43,697 bases of DNA from contig NZ_URHZ01000044.1 of the NCBI RefSeq assembly GCF_900547735.1, positions 1-43,697 of the forward strand, read 5' to 3'. The first letter of the stretch is position 1; each line of letters begins with the position of its first letter. Below, one piece after another: positions 34,611 to 43,577 of this stretch. The position numbers and the translations under genes were made by a program. The notes below the pieces were generated by a model. That model saw nothing but the letters and a program-made list of their open reading frames with translations, was not told the origin of the DNA and did no database searches. Source of the DNA: an uncultured Clostridium sp. (GTDB lineage Bacteria; Bacillota; Clostridia; Lachnospirales; Lachnospiraceae).

Positions 34611-34634
34611 GTACGCGTAAGCAAAGAGCAGGGC

Positions 34635-34704
34635 CACCAAATATCCAAGACACAATTTGTCTGGGAGCCAGCTCACAAGCAAATTGTGTCTTGGATATTT
34701 GGTG
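34635..34704 (+). repeat. Large perfect inverted repeat (25-base arms) in the operon leader
   Basis: The arms at 34635-34659 and 34680-34704 are perfectly complementary and enclose a 20-base loop that itself holds GAGC-CA-GCTC. A short hairpin, GGGC-GAAT-GCCC, follows. In RNA this would be a very stable stem about 170 bases before the start codon. There is no T-run after it, so it is not a simple terminator. It could be a miniature repeat element or a leader structure. The 433-base gap 34440-34872 also holds the two promoters named in this list and a C-rich tract at 34816-34857. Confidence 0.8.
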
Positions 34705-34872
34705 ATAGGGCGAATGCCCGTGAGTGAGATGGAGCGAAGCGGAATCGAACTCCCCTGCGGAGTAGAGGAACGCATCCTCCCCACAGCGTCCCTGGGCCCC
34801 GCCCCAGGCAGCATTCCCCCTCATCCCCCCCCACGCTTACCCCCCCAATCCCACCCCAAGGAGGATCCCCGA

Positions 34873-37800
34873 ATGAGCAAAAAACAAATCCGTCAAATCA
34901 TCACCGATTTAACCGAACGGCTGTGCCGAAAAGAATTCCTGGAGGAATCAGGACTCAGCAAGAAAAACATTCTGATGTTAATGAATAAAGAACACTGGGA
35001 GGAGCAGCTCACGCGTCTCATCCCGATAAAAAAGCGGGTTTCCTGCCGCACGGTATACGAAATCTGTGAGGAGCCCCTTGCGCTCTTAGGACGCGAACCC
35101 GAAGAGGGCTGGATGAAATTCACTTATCAGTATGTCTGCCACATTCTTTATCCCGATGAGGCATTCACGGAAGCCACGGGCAGATTCTCGGCCGGGGCCT
35201 TATTCTACCTGGAAGTTCTCCAATATTTTTTTAATATGGAGCGGGAGGTAATTCCCTTTGATTCCCTCTATGACTTTGGCTTCCTGAGTGATGAAGAAGC
35301 GCATAAATTTGAATCATTCGAGGAATATATCCGGTTTAAAAATACATTTGCCAAAGAATATATCTACGAAATGATGCGTCTGAATGCGGAGGTAACTCCG
35401 TTCAGAACGCTGGAACATATTGCAGGAGTCCACTATGTGGCCATGACGGTCGGACGGGGACTTGCCGAAGCGGGGCTGCCAATCGATTTGACACTGACCT
35501 CGGGAGCGGCCGCAGGCCACGACCTCGGCAAATTTGGCTGTAAACCTAACGAGCGTGTGCCCTATCTTCACTATTATTATACAAACCAGTGGTTCAACAA
35601 TCACTCCATGGAGTATACCGGTCATATCGCGGCCAACCATTCCACCTGGGATCTGGAGCCGGAGAACCTGTCGGCGGAATCCCTGGTTTTAATCTACTCC
35701 GACTTCCGGGTCAAACAGAGCCGTGGGGAAGACGGACGGGAGATTACCTATATCTCCAGTCTGGATGAGGCGTTTAACGTCATCCTCTCCAAGCTGGACA
35801 ACGTGGATGAGGCAAAACTGAACCGTTACCGTTTCGTCTACTCCAAGCTGCATGACTTTGAGGACTACATGCGCTCCCTGGGAGTAGATGTAAACCTCGA
35901 CGGCCATCCGCAGAAACGCGCCGCCCTTCCCGATATTTCACTCAGAAATACGGAGCAGACGATAGAATCCCTCGTATTTATGGGAATTGAACACAATATC
36001 GAGATCATGCACCGCATGGCTGCGGAGCGGCAGTTCGGAAACCTGCTGGAGGCTGCCAGAAGCGAAAAAAGCTGGAAGAATATACGTGCGTACCTGAACA
36101 TTTTTGAAGAGTACTTTACCTATACAAACGACAAGCAGAAAGAGCAGACATTGGGATTCCTCTATGAACTCCTGATGCACAGGGAGGGAGATATCAGGGC
36201 TCAGGCGGCGAAGCTTCTCGGCCATGTCATTGCTCAGTTCAACGCCGGATACAGGAAAGAGCGGCCGGCCGATATGCCGGATATCGCCGAAGCCAGGGTG
36301 ATGGAACTGTGGAATGAGTATCTGGAAATGATCATCCGTCCGGATCACAAGCTCACCGTACAGCAGAAACGCCGTATCCGCTATAACCTGAAGGTGGTCC
36401 TGGATTCAATTGTAGAATATGCGGGCGCCGCGGACTTCCATCATTTTCTCCGGTCATTTTTAAAGTGGTATGAGAGGGGAGAGGAGCTGGAACCGGGGGA
36501 GGCCTTTGTCCTTCTCGACACGGTGCACTTTATGCCGTTTGAACAGTTTAACGAGGAAGAGCTGGGCCGCGTCGGAAACTTTGCGGTTTACGAGGCCGGG
36601 GCGGACGAACTGGAGGTCCGGATTGCCGCGTGGAGGGCATTTAAGCTGATTACGGCATACCAGCCCTCCCATCCATGCTGTGAGGCGATCGCGGAGTGCG
36701 TGCTGAACGCGACCGTGGAAGGAAATATTACAATGACATTCCTTCAGTACCGCGTTTTAAACAATCTGGGCTACGATACGGAACTTCAGCAGAAAGAGCT
36801 TTACGAGCGGGACGTGGTTTCCGATATTTTCCTGGATAACCTGAAGACGTCCACACCGTGGATTATCAAGGCGGTTAACATAAAACTGCTGGTAGATCAG
36901 ATAGACCACGGGAAATATGAGCACATTCTTCACATTGCCGCCCATTTTTCCAACCTGATCAAAGTCAGCGAGCACGTTGTCGTGCGCCACGATGCGGGCC
37001 AGGCGCTTTTGCGGATTATCGAACTTCTGACACCGGATCAGAGGAACGAAATTTCCGTCGAGCTGGTGAAAGGCCTGGAGGTGGGAGAATATGAATTCTC
37101 CAAATACATTCCACGCTATCTGGGAGAGTCGGCCCTGTGGCTGCCGCCCGAGCAGCTTGATGAGATCCTGGTGTATTTGAGCAGCCTGATGGCCAGCCCC
37201 AACGACAGAATCGTATCGGTGGCCCTCGACACGGTGGGGATTCTGCTGGAATGCTATCCGTGCTACAGGGAGCGGTTTAAGGATGAGCCGGAGCGCTGGG
37301 AGCGGCGTCGGAGAAGGTTCCTCGGCATGCTCTTAAACGGACTTGCCAACTACAGGGAAACAGTGCGACAGGAGGCCCTGCTTGTAATCGGCCAGACCGT
37401 GTTTGGGTCCAACCGCCTTACATGCAGTGAGAAGAATGAGATTTTCTCTCTCTGTTTCAGAAAACTGCTGTTCCTGCTGAATGAAAATAAAGGGGATGAA
37501 CTGACCGCATTTTACCGCGCGGCAGCCCTGTCCAATATCTGCCGTTTTATTACGGCATACCGCCTGAATGAAGGGGAGTTTCAAATTGAGGAGAGAAATG
37601 CGGTGGCGTTTTTTCCGGGAACCTTTGACCCCTTTACGCTGTCACACAAAGAGATTGTCCGCGAAATCAGAAATATGGGCTACGAGGTGTATCTGGCCGT
37701 GGATGAATTCTCCTGGTCCAAGAAAGCGCAGCCCCACCTGATCCGCCGCCAGATTGTCAATATGTCGGTGGCAGACGAATTCCATGTCAACCTGTTCCCG

Positions 37801-39720
37801 GACGATATTCCGGTCAACATTGCAAACCCGGCGGACTTAAAGCGGCTGAAAGAAGTGTTTTCAGGCAGGGAGGTCTATATTGTCGCAGGCAGCGATGTGA
37901 TCGCCAATGCATCTTCTTATAAAAAGAAACCCTGTGAACACTCCATCCACACGATGAACCACATTGCTTTCCGGCGTGTCGGCGACAAGCGTTCGGACAA
38001 TAAATTTAACAGAAAGATGATGGAATCCATCACCGGCAAGGTCTATGAACTGGAACTGCCGGAGCATTTAGAGGATATCAGCTCCACGAAAATCAGGGAA
38101 AATATCGATATGAACCGCGATATTTCCAACCTGATCGATCCCTCTGTCCAGGAATACATCTATTATAACGGCCTGTATTTACGGGAACCGGAGTACAAAC
38201 CGATTATCCGGGCCAGGGCCATTGCCTTTGAGGAAGTAAAGGAGCCGGAGGAAGCGCTGTTAGAAGAAATCTCGGAGCGTATCCTGAAGGAAGAGGATCA
38301 CAGGGAACAGCTTATGGAATCGATCCGGATTTCCGGGGATCACCTGCTGCTTCTGAGAAATACCGTGGACGACAACAGGCTGGTGGGCGTGGCAAGGTTC
38401 CGCTCCCTGGCGCCGGATGAGCTGTTTACGGTGCTTAAAAAGGTGGATCTGGCAGATTTGGTCCGCCGCCACACATCGGGGGAAATTCTCCTGATATCGG
38501 GAATCCATGTGGAAAAGGATCCGATGATATACGATGCGGAACAGCTTCTGCTGGCGGAAGTGATTGCCCGTTCCCTGCCGCTGCGGTGCGGCTACGCCCT
38601 GTTTTTCCCGTATGAGGGACACTGCCCGGAGCGTGTGCTCTCGGCCATCGAGCGTCAGGGCTTTGTGAAAGCGCCCGAGTTCCAGGAGGATGCGCCGCTG
38701 TTCCTGGTGGATATGCATGCGCCCCTTCTGCTGATGCAGAACCTGGAGACGACCTTAAAGGAACCGTTTTCCAGTAATCCGCGCGTGCTGAAGGCAATCT
38801 ACAAGGCACACCAGGACTTACAGATGACAATGACCGGATTTTATCCCGGGCAGCTCGTGCTGTCGCTTTCGGCCAGCCTGATTTACCACCGTCTGGTGGA
38901 TATGATTACCTCCCTGAATGCAGTTCCGAGGGAGCCGGTGGTTCCAAGGAGTCTGGGCGAGGCCATGTGCGTGCCGTTCGGAAAAATCTTAAGGGGAAAG
39001 GTCATCCCGAATACGGTGACGAAAACGCTCCATACGGATAAGGTTTTCTCCCCGGATTTGAAAGAGGATGCAATTGAAGCGTTCCCTTACTATTCACCGT
39101 TAACCAGCCAGATCAGGGGAATCAAGTCATTTGACCGCCCGGTTATCCTGGTAGATGATCTGCTGCACCGCGGAGGCCGTTTTGAGGCGCTGGAGCCGAT
39201 GCTAAACGAGGCGCAGGTAGAGATAAAAAAAATCATTCTGGGTGTGATATCCGGATATGGCCGGGATACGCTGGCAACAAAAGGCGTGGAGGCGGACAGC
39301 GTTTATTTTGTGCCGAACCTCAAATTCTGGTTTGTGGAATCCACGCTCTATCCGTTTATCGGAGGCGATACGGTGCGCCGCGATACCGTGCAGGTGGCGG
39401 GGCTTACGCCTTCCATCAACCTGATCCTGCCGTATGCCGTCCCGCCGCTTAAGGACTGCAGCAGCGAATCACTGTTTGAATTTTCCGCCTGCTGTATCAG
39501 GAACGCGCGGGATATCCTGCTGGTCCTGGAGGCGGAGTACCGGGATCAGTTTGCAAGAAACCTGACTCTGAGCCGCCTGTCGGAAGCGGTAATCCTTCCG
39601 CTCTGCCCGGATAAGGGAGACTGCGTAAGCTATGACCCGAACCTGGCCGCGTCCGTCTATCTGGAAAATGATCTCCAGATGCTTTACCGGACGAAGAAAG
39701 CCATAGGGCGGGAATTATAA
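34873..39720 (+). CDS. Giant multidomain protein: HD, helical repeats, NadD-like nucleotidyltransferase, PRTase-like
   Basis: A 1615-residue cytosolic protein. An HD-type phosphohydrolase region spans about 175-335, with H187, H216-D217 (AGHDLGK), further histidines at 244-256 and D277. A long helical, HEAT-like region runs from about 380 to 900. Residues 912-1110 form a NadD/cytidylyltransferase-like domain with FFPGTFDPFTLSHKEI (913-928) and ISSTKIR (1069-1075). Residues about 1150-1285 loosely resemble an acetyltransferase. Residues about 1370-1500 hold a type I phosphoribosyltransferase-like motif, VILVDDLLHRGG (1424-1435). I start it at ATG 34873 behind AAGGAGG; the open frame extends upstream into the hairpin leader. 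It heads a four-gene run. The combined function is unknown, but nucleotide or cofactor chemistry is likely. Confidence 0.85.
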   Translation: MSKKQIRQIITDLTERLCRKEFLEESGLSKKNILMLMNKEHWEEQLTRLIPIKKRVSCRTVYEICEEPLALLGREPEEGWMKFTYQYVCHILYPDEAFTEATGRFSAGALFYLEVLQYFFNMEREVIPFDSLYDFGFLSDEEAHKFESFEEYIRFKNTFAKEYIYEMMRLNAEVTPFRTLEHIAGVHYVAMTVGRGLAEAGLPIDLTLTSGAAAGHDLGKFGCKPNERVPYLHYYYTNQWFNNHSMEYTGHIAANHSTWDLEPENLSAESLVLIYSDFRVKQSRGEDGREITYISSLDEAFNVILSKLDNVDEAKLNRYRFVYSKLHDFEDYMRSLGVDVNLDGHPQKRAALPDISLRNTEQTIESLVFMGIEHNIEIMHRMAAERQFGNLLEAARSEKSWKNIRAYLNIFEEYFTYTNDKQKEQTLGFLYELLMHREGDIRAQAAKLLGHVIAQFNAGYRKERPADMPDIAEARVMELWNEYLEMIIRPDHKLTVQQKRRIRYNLKVVLDSIVEYAGAADFHHFLRSFLKWYERGEELEPGEAFVLLDTVHFMPFEQFNEEELGRVGNFAVYEAGADELEVRIAAWRAFKLITAYQPSHPCCEAIAECVLNATVEGNITMTFLQYRVLNNLGYDTELQQKELYERDVVSDIFLDNLKTSTPWIIKAVNIKLLVDQIDHGKYEHILHIAAHFSNLIKVSEHVVVRHDAGQALLRIIELLTPDQRNEISVELVKGLEVGEYEFSKYIPRYLGESALWLPPEQLDEILVYLSSLMASPNDRIVSVALDTVGILLECYPCYRERFKDEPERWERRRRRFLGMLLNGLANYRETVRQEALLVIGQTVFGSNRLTCSEKNEIFSLCFRKLLFLLNENKGDELTAFYRAAALSNICRFITAYRLNEGEFQIEERNAVAFFPGTFDPFTLSHKEIVREIRNMGYEVYLAVDEFSWSKKAQPHLIRRQIVNMSVADEFHVNLFPDDIPVNIANPADLKRLKEVFSGREVYIVAGSDVIANASSYKKKPCEHSIHTMNHIAFRRVGDKRSDNKFNRKMMESITGKVYELELPEHLEDISSTKIRENIDMNRDISNLIDPSVQEYIYYNGLYLREPEYKPIIRARAIAFEEVKEPEEALLEEISERILKEEDHREQLMESIRISGDHLLLLRNTVDDNRLVGVARFRSLAPDELFTVLKKVDLADLVRRHTSGEILLISGIHVEKDPMIYDAEQLLLAEVIARSLPLRCGYALFFPYEGHCPERVLSAIERQGFVKAPEFQEDAPLFLVDMHAPLLLMQNLETTLKEPFSSNPRVLKAIYKAHQDLQMTMTGFYPGQLVLSLSASLIYHRLVDMITSLNAVPREPVVPRSLGEAMCVPFGKILRGKVIPNTVTKTLHTDKVFSPDLKEDAIEAFPYYSPLTSQIRGIKSFDRPVILVDDLLHRGGRFEALEPMLNEAQVEIKKIILGVISGYGRDTLATKGVEADSVYFVPNLKFWFVESTLYPFIGGDTVRRDTVQVAGLTPSINLILPYAVPPLKDCSSESLFEFSACCIRNARDILLVLEAEYRDQFARNLTLSRLSEAVILPLCPDKGDCVSYDPNLAASVYLENDLQMLYRTKKAIGREL

Positions 39721-39738
39721 TAATAAGGAGGAGACAGA

Positions 39739-40989
39739 ATGTATTATTATAAAATTGAGGGACAGCTCTGCTGTTCACTGGAGAAAGACCTGTCCTATGA
39801 GAAGGCGGAGAAACCGGAGGAAGTTACTTCCCTGATTTATCTGTTCGACAGGGAGCCGGGAAGCTGCCGGGCATCCTTCCGGGTAAATGATCCGGCCATG
39901 CTGTTTGCAGAGAGTGAGAATGTTTCCTGGCTGAGCAGCGTGAAACTGGCCGAAGCCGCAGAGGGAAAAGAAGTGGATGAAACGATCCGGGAAGTGATAC
40001 GGGCCGGAAAGATGCGCGCCGTAAACATGCGTCATCCCCAATTTGCAGAGATTGTGAAGGAAAAGCAGGAAGGCGGCAAAAAGCGCGTCAACGTGCTTGC
40101 CATCGGTGATGTGGGCAGCACGCTCCTCACAGGACTTCATCTGCTGGGAGGCGATGTGATAAGCTCCATCGGAATCTGTGATATTTCCGATAAAGTGACG
40201 GCGAGGTGGGAATTTGAAGAAAACCAGATTGCTTATCCGTGGGATTACGATGCTCTTCCGGAGATTGACATCGTAAAGCCGGAGGATCTTTTCAAATGTG
40301 ATGTCTTCGTATTTGTGGCCTCCAAGGGAATTCCTCCCGTTGGCTCCGGTGTCAAGGACGTGAGAATGTACCAGTTTGAAAATAATTCAAAGATCGTCGC
40401 CCAGTACGCAAAGCAGGCCAGGGCGGAACATTTTAAAGGGTTGTTTGCCGTGGTTTCCGATCCGGTGGATCCTCTTGCCAAGACGGCATGGCTGGAGAGC
40501 AATAAGGATGAAAACGGAGTTCTGGATCATCAGGGCCTCCGTCCGGAACAGGTCCACGGATTCGGTCTGGGTGTAATGAACGCCCGCGCCGCTTACTATG
40601 CAAAGCGCGATGAGAGGTTCAAACAATTCCTGACGGAAGGACGCTCCTTCGGCCCCCACGGCCAGGATCTGGTGGTTGCGGATTCCATTGAAAACTACAA
40701 TGACGAACTGTCAAAAGAACTGACCGAACTGACTGTGACGGCAAACCTTCATATGAGAGCCATCGGTTTTAAGCCGTTCATTGCACCGGCATATTCTTCG
40801 GGGGCAATCTCTCTTGTCCTGATGATGCGCGGCGCCTGGCACTGCGGCTCCGTTTTCCTCGGCGGCGTCTATATGGGAGTGAAAAACAGGTACACCGCAT
40901 CCGGGCTTGAGACGGAAGTGCTCCCTCTGCCGGAAGAACTTTACAGGAGAATCGTACTGGCCGAGGATAATTTGAAGAAAATTGTATAA
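39739..40989 (+). CDS. Lactate/malate dehydrogenase-like protein with N-terminal extension
   Basis: A 416-residue protein. Residues 1-115 are an extra domain that I do not recognise. The rest resembles the LDH/MDH superfamily: a coenzyme loop in LAIGDVGSTLLTGLHLLGG (G123, G126), CDISDKV at the end of the second strand, SDPVDPLAKT (compare NPVD in MDH), the RPEQVHGFGLGVMNARAA helix and GPHGQD with the probable catalytic H307. The sequence is divergent, so the substrate may not be lactate or malate. It begins behind AAGGAGGAG, 18 bases after the giant protein, and is very probably co-transcribed with it. Confidence 0.75.
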   Translation: MYYYKIEGQLCCSLEKDLSYEKAEKPEEVTSLIYLFDREPGSCRASFRVNDPAMLFAESENVSWLSSVKLAEAAEGKEVDETIREVIRAGKMRAVNMRHPQFAEIVKEKQEGGKKRVNVLAIGDVGSTLLTGLHLLGGDVISSIGICDISDKVTARWEFEENQIAYPWDYDALPEIDIVKPEDLFKCDVFVFVASKGIPPVGSGVKDVRMYQFENNSKIVAQYAKQARAEHFKGLFAVVSDPVDPLAKTAWLESNKDENGVLDHQGLRPEQVHGFGLGVMNARAAYYAKRDERFKQFLTEGRSFGPHGQDLVVADSIENYNDELSKELTELTVTANLHMRAIGFKPFIAPAYSSGAISLVLMMRGAWHCGSVFLGGVYMGVKNRYTASGLETEVLPLPEELYRRIVLAEDNLKKIV

Positions 40990-41034
40990 CCTGACATTGA
41001 TAAACGAATTCCCGTGAGAAAGGAAGCGGTTTTT

Positions 41035-42132
41035 TTGAACAGTTCAGATATAACAGTGATTAAGCTTCACGGAGAATCCGGCGAGGAGTCCGGACGGCTT
41101 AAAGAGGTGCTTTTGGCCGCGCTTGACGGACTTAAGGTCCATTTTATCCACAGCGCGGACGAGATGGGATATTTTACGGATAAGACGGCGCAGCACGGCA
41201 CAAAACGCCTGCTGTTTGCCGTCTGTCTCGGAAAAACGGGCATCAACCCGGAGTATTACAGGGTGCTACGCTTCCTCAGGGAGAACCCGGAAAGCCTGGA
41301 TGGCTGGACAGGAGGCGTTGTCATGGACGGCGACAGCGACCTTTACACCAAATCGGTGGCCAGAGAACTTACCTTTACCGCAAACTGCTGTGGCTGTACC
41401 TTTGTGGGACGTCCTCTGGTGGAGGGGACAAAAACGCTGTCCAATTTCACCATCGTAGCCGGCAACATGGAAACGGATCTGAAAACCGCATACAAAAAAA
41501 GCGTTGAAATCCTCGTGCATGAAATCATGGAATTTGACAGGCCCCTGTCGGACCGGCCCAATCTCCTGGTTCTTCATGCATCGAGCCACCAGACTTCCAA
41601 CACATTTGCACTCTGGAATGCGGTCAGGGAACGGCTGGACGGTTTTGACATTACGGAAATCGGACTGAGAAACGGAACACTTTCCGACTGTTCCGGCTGT
41701 CCGTACAAAATGTGCCTTCACTTTGGTGAGAAGGGAAGCTGCTTTTACGGCGGAATCATCGCGGAGGATGTCTATCCGGCGGTTAAAAAAGCGGATGCCA
41801 TCGTAATGCTGTGCCCTAACTACAATGACGCCCTGTCCGCCAACCTGACGGCATTTATCAACCGGCTGACGGCTTTATTCCGAACGACGCGGTTTTATGA
41901 CAAGGCGCTGTTCGGGATTGTGGTTTCGGGTTATTCCGGAAGCGATATTGTGGCGGAGCAGTTGATTGCCGCCCTCAATATGAATAAAACCTTTTATCTT
42001 CCTGGAAATTTTGCAATGCTGGAGACAGCCAACAACGCGGGCACCGCAATGAAACTTCCAGGTATTGAAGAGAGAATTGAGCAGTTTGCAGCAAATATTA
42101 CAAAAACACTGAAAAAAGAGGCAGCAGAATGA
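41035..42132 (+). CDS. Flavodoxin-fold NAD(P)H-dependent oxidoreductase with N-terminal extension
   Basis: A protein of about 365 residues. The C-terminal half is a flavodoxin-like FMN reductase domain: LLVLHASSHQTSNTFALWNA for the FMN phosphate loop, CSGCPYKMCLHFGEKGSC with four cysteines that may bind a cluster, and MLCPNYNDALSANLTAFINR. The first 165 residues form a second domain that I do not recognise. I prefer TTG 41035, preceded by AGAAAGGAAG, over GTG 41014, which has no ribosome site. The stop overlaps the next gene in an ATGA. It may supply reducing power or carry out a reduction for this operon. Confidence 0.75.
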   Translation: MNSSDITVIKLHGESGEESGRLKEVLLAALDGLKVHFIHSADEMGYFTDKTAQHGTKRLLFAVCLGKTGINPEYYRVLRFLRENPESLDGWTGGVVMDGDSDLYTKSVARELTFTANCCGCTFVGRPLVEGTKTLSNFTIVAGNMETDLKTAYKKSVEILVHEIMEFDRPLSDRPNLLVLHASSHQTSNTFALWNAVRERLDGFDITEIGLRNGTLSDCSGCPYKMCLHFGEKGSCFYGGIIAEDVYPAVKKADAIVMLCPNYNDALSANLTAFINRLTALFRTTRFYDKALFGIVVSGYSGSDIVAEQLIAALNMNKTFYLPGNFAMLETANNAGTAMKLPGIEERIEQFAANITKTLKKEAAE

Positions 42133-43577
42133 AATACCGCAAAAAGGGACGGCTCTGGCTTCTTCCTCTGCTGATCATCCTGTATCTGGCCGTCGGGGCC
42201 GTAGTTCCATTCCTCACTTATAAGGAAGTGGAGGAAGGAACGGCGCTGCTTCCGGGACTTGAGGCAATGGTGAGCGGAGAAGATGCAAAAACCGGGTTTT
42301 CCGACCGCGCCATGATACTGGAGACGAATGCAAGCGCCTGGGAGGAACGGCTTCGTCTGATGGATCAGGCGAAAGAGCGGATTATACTCTCAACCTTTGA
42401 TATGAGGGACGGAGAGAGCACGAAAGATCTGCTTGCCCTGATCCTTGAGAAAGCCGACCAGGGAGTCCAGGTACAAATCCTGGTCGACGGATTTTCCGGT
42501 CTGGTCAGGATGACGGGAAGGAGCCTGTTTCAGGCCGTCGGCTCCCATCCCAATATTGAAATACGCCACTATAACCCTATTAATCTCCTGGAACCCTGGA
42601 AAACCCAGGGACGGATGCATGACAAATATGTGATTGTGGATGACATCGGGTATATTTTGGGCGGCCGCAACTCATTCGATTATTTTATCGGGACCTACGG
42701 CACGGAGCATGAGAGCCTCGACCGGGAGGTGCTTGTCTATAATCCCGCCCACGGAACCGGAGAAGGAAACGAGAGCTCTTTGTATGAAGTTGAGAAATAT
42801 TTTGAGGGTGTCTGGAACCTGGACGTGACTAAGCCCTTTGCCGACAGCGAAAAGCCGGCAGAAAAAAAGAGTGTGTCGGATGACCGGGAAATGCTGAGGG
42901 AGAGGATGAAGATCCTCAGGAAAGACAATCCGCAAATATTTGAACAGACTGATTATAATGAGCGCACCGTTGAAACAGAGGGAATCTGCCTTGTGTCCAA
43001 CCCCACAGGAATATATGGGAAGGCTCCCATGGTATTCTATCAGCTCACAAAGCTTATGGAGGCCAAGGGGGAGGCGACCGCCATCCACACTCCCTATCTT
43101 GTATGCAATACATATATGGAGAAACGTCTCAAAGAAGTAAACGGGGCGGTCCCCAATATGAAAATTGTCTTCAACTCAGTGGAAAATGGGGACAACTTTT
43201 TTGCATCCAGCGATTATCTGTACCGGAAAAAGTCCCTGATTGCCATGGGCATCCCGCTCTATGAGTATGACGGGGGAATTTCGACCCATGGAAAGTCCTT
43301 CACACTGGGGGAGGATATTGCGGCGGTCGGTTCCTACAATTTTGACCTGAGGAGTACCTATCTCGACACGGAGCTGATGCTGGTTATCAAGAGTAAAGAC
43401 CTGACAAAGGAACTGAACGGGAATCTTGATGCCATTGAGAAAGGGTGCCGCAAGGTGATCGATGAGACGGAGTATGAGGTTCCATCCGGTATCACGGTGG
43501 CGGAGATTCCGGGCTGGAAAAAGCTTGCGATGAAGGTGACAGGGATTTTGATGGCGCCGTTTCGGTTTCTTATTTAA
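42129..43577 (+). CDS. Phospholipase D-family membrane-anchored protein (cardiolipin synthase-like)
   Basis: A 482-residue protein with one N-terminal membrane helix (residues about 8-29), then two phospholipase D half-domains. The first HKD motif is complete, H164-x-K166-x4-D171 in MHDKYVIVDD. The second reads STHGKSFTLGED, with H387 and K389 but glycine at the usual aspartate position (394). Members transfer phosphatidyl groups, as in cardiolipin synthesis, or hydrolyse phosphodiesters. It overlaps the flavodoxin-fold gene by four bases, so it belongs to the same operon. Its topology suggests action at the outer membrane face. The remaining 120 bases to the window end show no gene or terminator. 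Confidence 0.85.
   Translation: MKYRKKGRLWLLPLLIILYLAVGAVVPFLTYKEVEEGTALLPGLEAMVSGEDAKTGFSDRAMILETNASAWEERLRLMDQAKERIILSTFDMRDGESTKDLLALILEKADQGVQVQILVDGFSGLVRMTGRSLFQAVGSHPNIEIRHYNPINLLEPWKTQGRMHDKYVIVDDIGYILGGRNSFDYFIGTYGTEHESLDREVLVYNPAHGTGEGNESSLYEVEKYFEGVWNLDVTKPFADSEKPAEKKSVSDDREMLRERMKILRKDNPQIFEQTDYNERTVETEGICLVSNPTGIYGKAPMVFYQLTKLMEAKGEATAIHTPYLVCNTYMEKRLKEVNGAVPNMKIVFNSVENGDNFFASSDYLYRKKSLIAMGIPLYEYDGGISTHGKSFTLGEDIAAVGSYNFDLRSTYLDTELMLVIKSKDLTKELNGNLDAIEKGCRKVIDETEYEVPSGITVAEIPGWKKLAMKVTGILMAPFRFLI

Noticed and set aside
34657..34872. N-terminal extension of the giant protein
   Set aside because: The frame is open, but it crosses the hairpin and C-tract leader and encodes a proline-rich stretch. 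A clear AAGGAGG precedes ATG 34873.
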